64,000 bases of DNA from JAUMBM01 sp964441755 (GTDB lineage: Bacteria > Bacteroidota > Bacteroidia > Chitinophagales > Saprospiraceae), in the NCBI GenBank assembly GCA_964441755.1, contig CAYTVG010000006.1, forward strand, positions 1-64,000, written 5' to 3'. Each line of letters starts with the position of its first letter. Within the stretch, counting starts at the first letter, position 1. Under the pieces are notes generated by a model that was not told the origin of the DNA, ran no database searches, and saw only the letters and a list, made by a program, of their open reading frames with translations. The translations under genes were made by a program, and so were the position numbers. Shown one piece after another: positions 60,567 through 64,000 of the stretch.

Positions 60567-62976
60567 GGATTTCATAGGGAATGGTGCCCGCCACTGCTGC
60601 CAGTTGCCCAACCGTTGGATCCTTACCAAAAACGATAGCGGCATCTCCCTCGCGTACCTGTGGGATGTCGGTGACATCCACCATGCACATATCCATACAT
60701 ACCGCCCCTACAATGGGCGCAGGCTGTCCGTGCAGCAGGAGCGCATAGCGCCCCAGTCCTGCCGCACGCGGCAGCCCGTCAGCATAGCCTATGCTCAGGG
60801 TCGCTATCCGGCTGTCGCGCAACAGAACGCCCTTGCGGCCATAACTCACAGAGTCGCCTGCGGGAATATCCCGCAGCTGCGCAACGCGCGCTTTGAGACA
60901 TAGCACCGGCTGCAGCTGTTGCTGCAGTGCAGCCACCTCCAGCCCGTACAAACCGATGCCTACACGAACCATATCAAACTGAAAATCAGGAAATCTGGCA
61001 ATACCGTTGCTGTTGAGTACATGCCAGAGCGGCTTGTAGTCAAGTTTTTCACAAACGAGCGCAGCAGCCTGCTCAAACAGGGCTACCTGCCGGCGGGTAA
61101 AAGCATCGTGCTCGGCGGCCTCAGCGGCCGCAAGGTGGGTAAAAACAGAGGCGAGCAGCAAGCGGGGGTGTTGGGCGAAAAAATGCGCCAGGCGGGGCGC
61201 GTCGGATGGCTCAAAACCCAGGCGATGCATGCCCGTATCCAGCTTGATATGCACTGCGGGCGCTACTGCCATCTGTGACAGTGCCCGCAGCTGCGTCCAG
61301 CTATATACCTCCGGCTCCAGCTGGTATTCACACAAAAGCTCAAAGCTTTCCACTTCGGCATTGAGTACCATCACCGGCAGGCTTATGCCGGCACGGCGAA
61401 GCTCAACACCCTCATCAGGATAGGCGACAACCAGATAGTCTACCCCCCCACGTTCCAGCACGCGGGCTAATTCGGGCCCACCACTACCATAAGCGGCAGC
61501 TTTTACCATAGCTGCAATTTTGACCTGAGGCTTTACCTGACTGCGGTAGCAGGCCAGGTTATGCCCCAGAGCAGTCAGGTCAATCTCCAGTACCGTCCGG
61601 TGGGTCTGCTTGCCAAGTCGGTAGGAAATGCGTTCAAATGCGTACTTGCGCGCGCCTTTCAGCAAAATGAGCTCTCCGGGCAGTATGCGCTCTTCCAGTT
61701 CGTTGAGCAGGCTCTCGGTGCCCGGATAAAAACGGCGCTCCACATCGGGGGGCAAAAAATTGTCCAGCATGTGTATGGCCTCACCTACGCCCATGACGCG
61801 ATGAAAGCGATTTTCCAGCAGCCCGGCAACCTGTGGGTATAAGGCCGCGGGCTTGAGGCCACTCTCAAGAAGATCGGAAAGAATGAGTGTCTTGGGGCGC
61901 CCTCCTGCCTGCTGCTCGGCAAAGGCAATGGCTGCTGCCAGACTCGTCAGGTCGTTGCTGTAGGTATCATCGATAATCAGGCAGTCGCGACGCCCCGCTT
62001 TCAACTCAAGCCGCAGACCCGGGCGCACCAAAGAAGCCATACCCGCAGCAATCGTTTCATCAGCGATTCCAAGTTGTAGCAGCAGCAGCCAGCAGTGGCA
62101 GGCATTCTCTACCGCTATATCGTCTGCAAACGGGATGCTTATCTGCCGGTCAATGCCCCTGAAGCGGGTCTTCAGCATGGTCGAACTGCCCCGGCCAGCG
62201 ATGCGCTCTATGTTGATATCAGCAGCAAGACCGCTGACCGACCAGCTCAGCAACGGCAGGCCTGCCGCCTGCAGAGAGAAAAACAAGGATTCATGGTCGC
62301 GACAGCAAATGAGCAGCTCTACGCCTTCAAACAGCCGCTTTTTCTCCTCCATTTTTTCTTGCCTGTCGGCAAAACCTTCGTCATGGGCCGTACCAAGGTT
62401 GGTAAAAATCCCATAGGTCGGAGCGATTATATCAGCCAGGGAGGCCATTTCTCCTTTCTTAGAAATGCCCGCCTCAATGATGGCCAGCTGGTGCTGAGGC
62501 CTGATGCCCCAAACGCTGAGCGGAACGCCCAGCTGGGAGTTGTACGACCGCGGGCTGCACCACACGGACAGGACAGGAGACAACAGCTGGTAAAGCCATT
62601 CTTTGACTGTCGTTTTGCCGTTGCTGCCCGTAATACCCACCACCGGCAGCTTACATTGTTGCCGATGCCATACCGCTACCCGCTGTAAGGCCACCTTCAC
62701 ATCTGCTTGTACAAAAAACACAGCTTCTTCACATCCTGCTACAGGTCTGCTGACAACGAAAGCACGTACTCCCTGCCGGTACAGATCTGCCACAAACTGG
62801 TGCCCGTCGGTCCGCTGACCCGGCAAAGCGAAGAACAAGGTATGGGGAGCCGCTATCAGCTGTCGGCTGTCAATGAGCAGGTGCTCTATCGGCCAGTCCG
62901 GCAGGGCCGCACTATCGCTGGTTGCGGGCGCCAGGACAGCCGCAACTTGCCGGAGAGTGTAGGGAAACGACGACAT
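60520..62976 (-). CDS. murF-alr: Bifunctional MurF ligase / alanine racemase fusion
   Basis: An 818-residue fusion common in Bacteroidota. Residues 1-440 are UDP-N-acetylmuramoyl-tripeptide:D-alanyl-D-alanine ligase with the ATP loop GITGSNGKTTVKEWL near residue 113 and ISKKGEMASLADIIAPTYGIFTNLGTAHDEGF. Residues 450-818 are alanine racemase with MVKAAAYGSGG near 490 (PLP lysine), then the TSM-type HVLNSNGIARFP and SIGYADGLPRA, MVDVTDIPQVREGD at the C-terminal barrel. MVKAAAYGSG replaces the more common VKADAYGHG but keeps the lysine and tyrosine. The enzyme makes D-Ala and adds D-Ala-D-Ala to the peptidoglycan precursor. It is on the minus strand and overlaps the secreted gene by 47 bases. 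Confidence 0.95.
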   Translation of the reverse strand: MSSFPYTLRQVAAVLAPATSDSAALPDWPIEHLLIDSRQLIAAPHTLFFALPGQRTDGHQFVADLYRQGVRAFVVSRPVAGCEEAVFFVQADVKVALQRVAVWHRQQCKLPVVGITGSNGKTTVKEWLYQLLSPVLSVWCSPRSYNSQLGVPLSVWGIRPQHQLAIIEAGISKKGEMASLADIIAPTYGIFTNLGTAHDEGFADRQEKMEEKKRLFEGVELLICCRDHESLFFSLQAAGLPLLSWSVSGLAADINIERIAGRGSSTMLKTRFRGIDRQISIPFADDIAVENACHCWLLLLQLGIADETIAAGMASLVRPGLRLELKAGRRDCLIIDDTYSNDLTSLAAAIAFAEQQAGGRPKTLILSDLLESGLKPAALYPQVAGLLENRFHRVMGVGEAIHMLDNFLPPDVERRFYPGTESLLNELEERILPGELILLKGARKYAFERISYRLGKQTHRTVLEIDLTALGHNLACYRSQVKPQVKIAAMVKAAAYGSGGPELARVLERGGVDYLVVAYPDEGVELRRAGISLPVMVLNAEVESFELLCEYQLEPEVYSWTQLRALSQMAVAPAVHIKLDTGMHRLGFEPSDAPRLAHFFAQHPRLLLASVFTHLAAAEAAEHDAFTRRQVALFEQAAALVCEKLDYKPLWHVLNSNGIARFPDFQFDMVRVGIGLYGLEVAALQQQLQPVLCLKARVAQLRDIPAGDSVSYGRKGVLLRDSRIATLSIGYADGLPRAAGLGRYALLLHGQPAPIVGAVCMDMCMVDVTDIPQVREGDAAIVFGKDPTVGQLAAVAGTIPYEILTGISGRVHRVYVQE

Positions 62977-63423
62977 ACGTGCGAGCTAAGTTCTTTATAT
63001 TGTATATCCGCCTGCCAAAGGATCTACGTGCAGCATGATTTTACCCCCCGGGCAGACTGACAACAAAGGACTGCAATGCTAGCAACAAATACGTTAACAA
63101 ACAACCCTTTTTGTACATGCTGCAAAGAGACAGGCAACCTGAGCGCGTTTGGAATTTTTTTACCAGACCCCAAACGGTTCTTTATACATGCGTTATTTTG
63201 TCAGCCCCTTAGACCCGGCTATACCCCAAAACGAGAATACGTGCAATAAAACCTCGTCTTTGTCTCCGGCAGAGAAGGTACAAACCCAAACATCGTATTT
63301 ACAAAATGCTAATCATTGCAAAACTGCTCCATTGATTCGGATTGCTCTGATCATACATCGACCGCAGCGATAACTCCTGTGCGATAAGTTGAGTTGCGCC
63401 TGACAGAAAAGCCTGAACAAGCG
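62977..63423. other. Intergenic region between murF-alr and the PAP2 gene
   Basis: 447 bases with no credible gene. The base composition is not special apart from an AT-rich segment. I find no exact promoter box and no hairpin of note; the murF-alr promoter must lie here. Confidence 0.4.
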
Positions 63424-64000
63424 CTAATCCGTACGAGCCCTGTGGAGTCTGACCGTGAGCAGGCCGATACCAGCGCCCACAGCGTATCCGGTGGCCACAT
63501 CTGTCAGAAAGTGTTTACCTGAGGCTACCCGCCCCCAGGCGGTGGCTGCCGGCAGCAAAGCTGCCGCTGCCCAAATGATCCACTTAGCAGGGCGATCGGG
63601 ATGCACATGACTGTACAGGCTGGCGCCGGCAAAAGTAGCATAGGCAGACATAGCCACATGACCCGAAAAATAGGAACGAAGCCCATCGGCCGTTATTTTT
63701 TCTGCCGGGCTTACAGCCCCGTTGTACATGTACGGCCTTACGCGCTGCGTGAGCCCTTTGGTCAGCAAAGTAGCACCCGAGGTCCATAAGGCTCCTTCTG
63801 CAGCCATGATTCCCAAAGCCGGCAATCGCTGTCGAACGTACGTACTGCGCAGACACATCGCAGGCACTGCCACAGATGCCACCGCAATCCAGTCGCTTAG
63901 AGCAGCCACTGAAGGCCTGTAAAAAGCGGTAGCAAACCGGTCAATACGGGGCAAACCTGAGGCGTCTAACAATGGCAAGTCAGCAGGAGACAAGGGTAGC
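63424..64000 (-). CDS. PAP2 family phosphatase, partial (runs off the window)
   Basis: The C-terminal 190 residues of a membrane phosphatase. PAP2 motifs are complete: KGLTQRVRP (C1 KxxxxxxRP), SYFSGHVAMSAYA (C2 PSGH-like; here SGH) and GRVASGKHFLTDVATGY (C3 SRxxxxxHxxxD-like; here GR...H...D). Four hydrophobic segments are visible. It dephosphorylates lipid phosphates such as undecaprenyl pyrophosphate, phosphatidate or lipid A. The frame is open at the window end, so the N-terminus is not shown. The TTG at 63993 is not the start. Confidence 0.87.
   Translation of the reverse strand, partial: LPLSPADLPLLDASGLPRIDRFATAFYRPSVAALSDWIAVASVAVPAMCLRSTYVRQRLPALGIMAAEGALWTSGATLLTKGLTQRVRPYMYNGAVSPAEKITADGLRSYFSGHVAMSAYATFAGASLYSHVHPDRPAKWIIWAAAALLPAATAWGRVASGKHFLTDVATGYAVGAGIGLLTVRLHRARTD

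Overview
The window reads as chromosome of a free-living Bacteroidota, most like the Saprospiria (Lewinella/Haliscomenobacter type). The signs are promoters with the Bacteroidota -7 box TAnnTTTG (several exact matches), secreted proteins with type IX secretion (T9SS) sorting or gliding-motility C-termini, a fused MurF-alanine racemase, a GH92 mannosidase, an outer-membrane barrel receptor, a polyproline TonB and almost no Shine-Dalgarno signals. Naming is by motif recognition only; no database search was possible.

Layout. 1-600: a cluster of REP-like palindromes, with a 76-bp near-perfect inverted repeat flanking the C-terminal remnant of an IS200-like (Y1/RAYT) transposase. 0.6-13 kb: secreted GH92 mannosidase coupled to a membrane polyferredoxin, lipoprotein, histone-deacetylase-like amidohydrolase, Bax-inhibitor-1 membrane protein, DUF1015 protein, exported adenosine deaminase, carboxymuconolactone decarboxylase and an HGSNAT-like acyltransferase. 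13-26 kb: ettA with a secreted unknown, outer-membrane barrel receptor, TIGR01777 epimerase, lipoprotein peptide-binding protein with a TonB-C/TPR protein, AIM24, UDP-glucose dehydrogenase, TonB. 26-43.5 kb: queG, ECF sigma factor, small membrane protein, rlmN, lectin-like T9SS protein, S9 peptidase with lgt, FadL-like porin, proline-rich repeat protein, proS, dtd with a VanX-like dipeptidase, and a cyclase-TPR receptor. 43.6-54 kb: an unusual 163-nt tRNA-like RNA with its own promoter and terminator, a 2775-residue surface protein (Kazal-like, PPC, 17 SprB-like repeats, PKD, cohesin/dockerin-like, T9SS tail) and an M43 metalloprotease. 54.0-54.4 kb: a 78-80 bp palindromic tandem repeat that contains a 100-N assembly gap. 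54.4-64 kb: DCC protein, glycosyltransferase, two SDRs, an MlaE/MlaF lipid transporter pair, pterin dehydratase, a secreted unknown, murF-alr and a partial PAP2 phosphatase.

Themes. Much of the content serves the envelope: surface display through T9SS, TonB-linked outer-membrane uptake, lipoprotein maturation (lgt), peptidoglycan precursor synthesis (murF-alr, VanX-like) and lipid transport (MlaEF). A second group serves translation quality and tRNA/rRNA modification (ettA, queG, rlmN, proS, dtd). Intergenic spaces repeatedly carry long, often perfect palindromes of 25-59 bp. Some are clear bidirectional terminators, but others sit between divergent genes. The most unusual items are the tRNA-like RNA at 43705-43867, the palindrome family and the giant Kazal/SprB-repeat protein.
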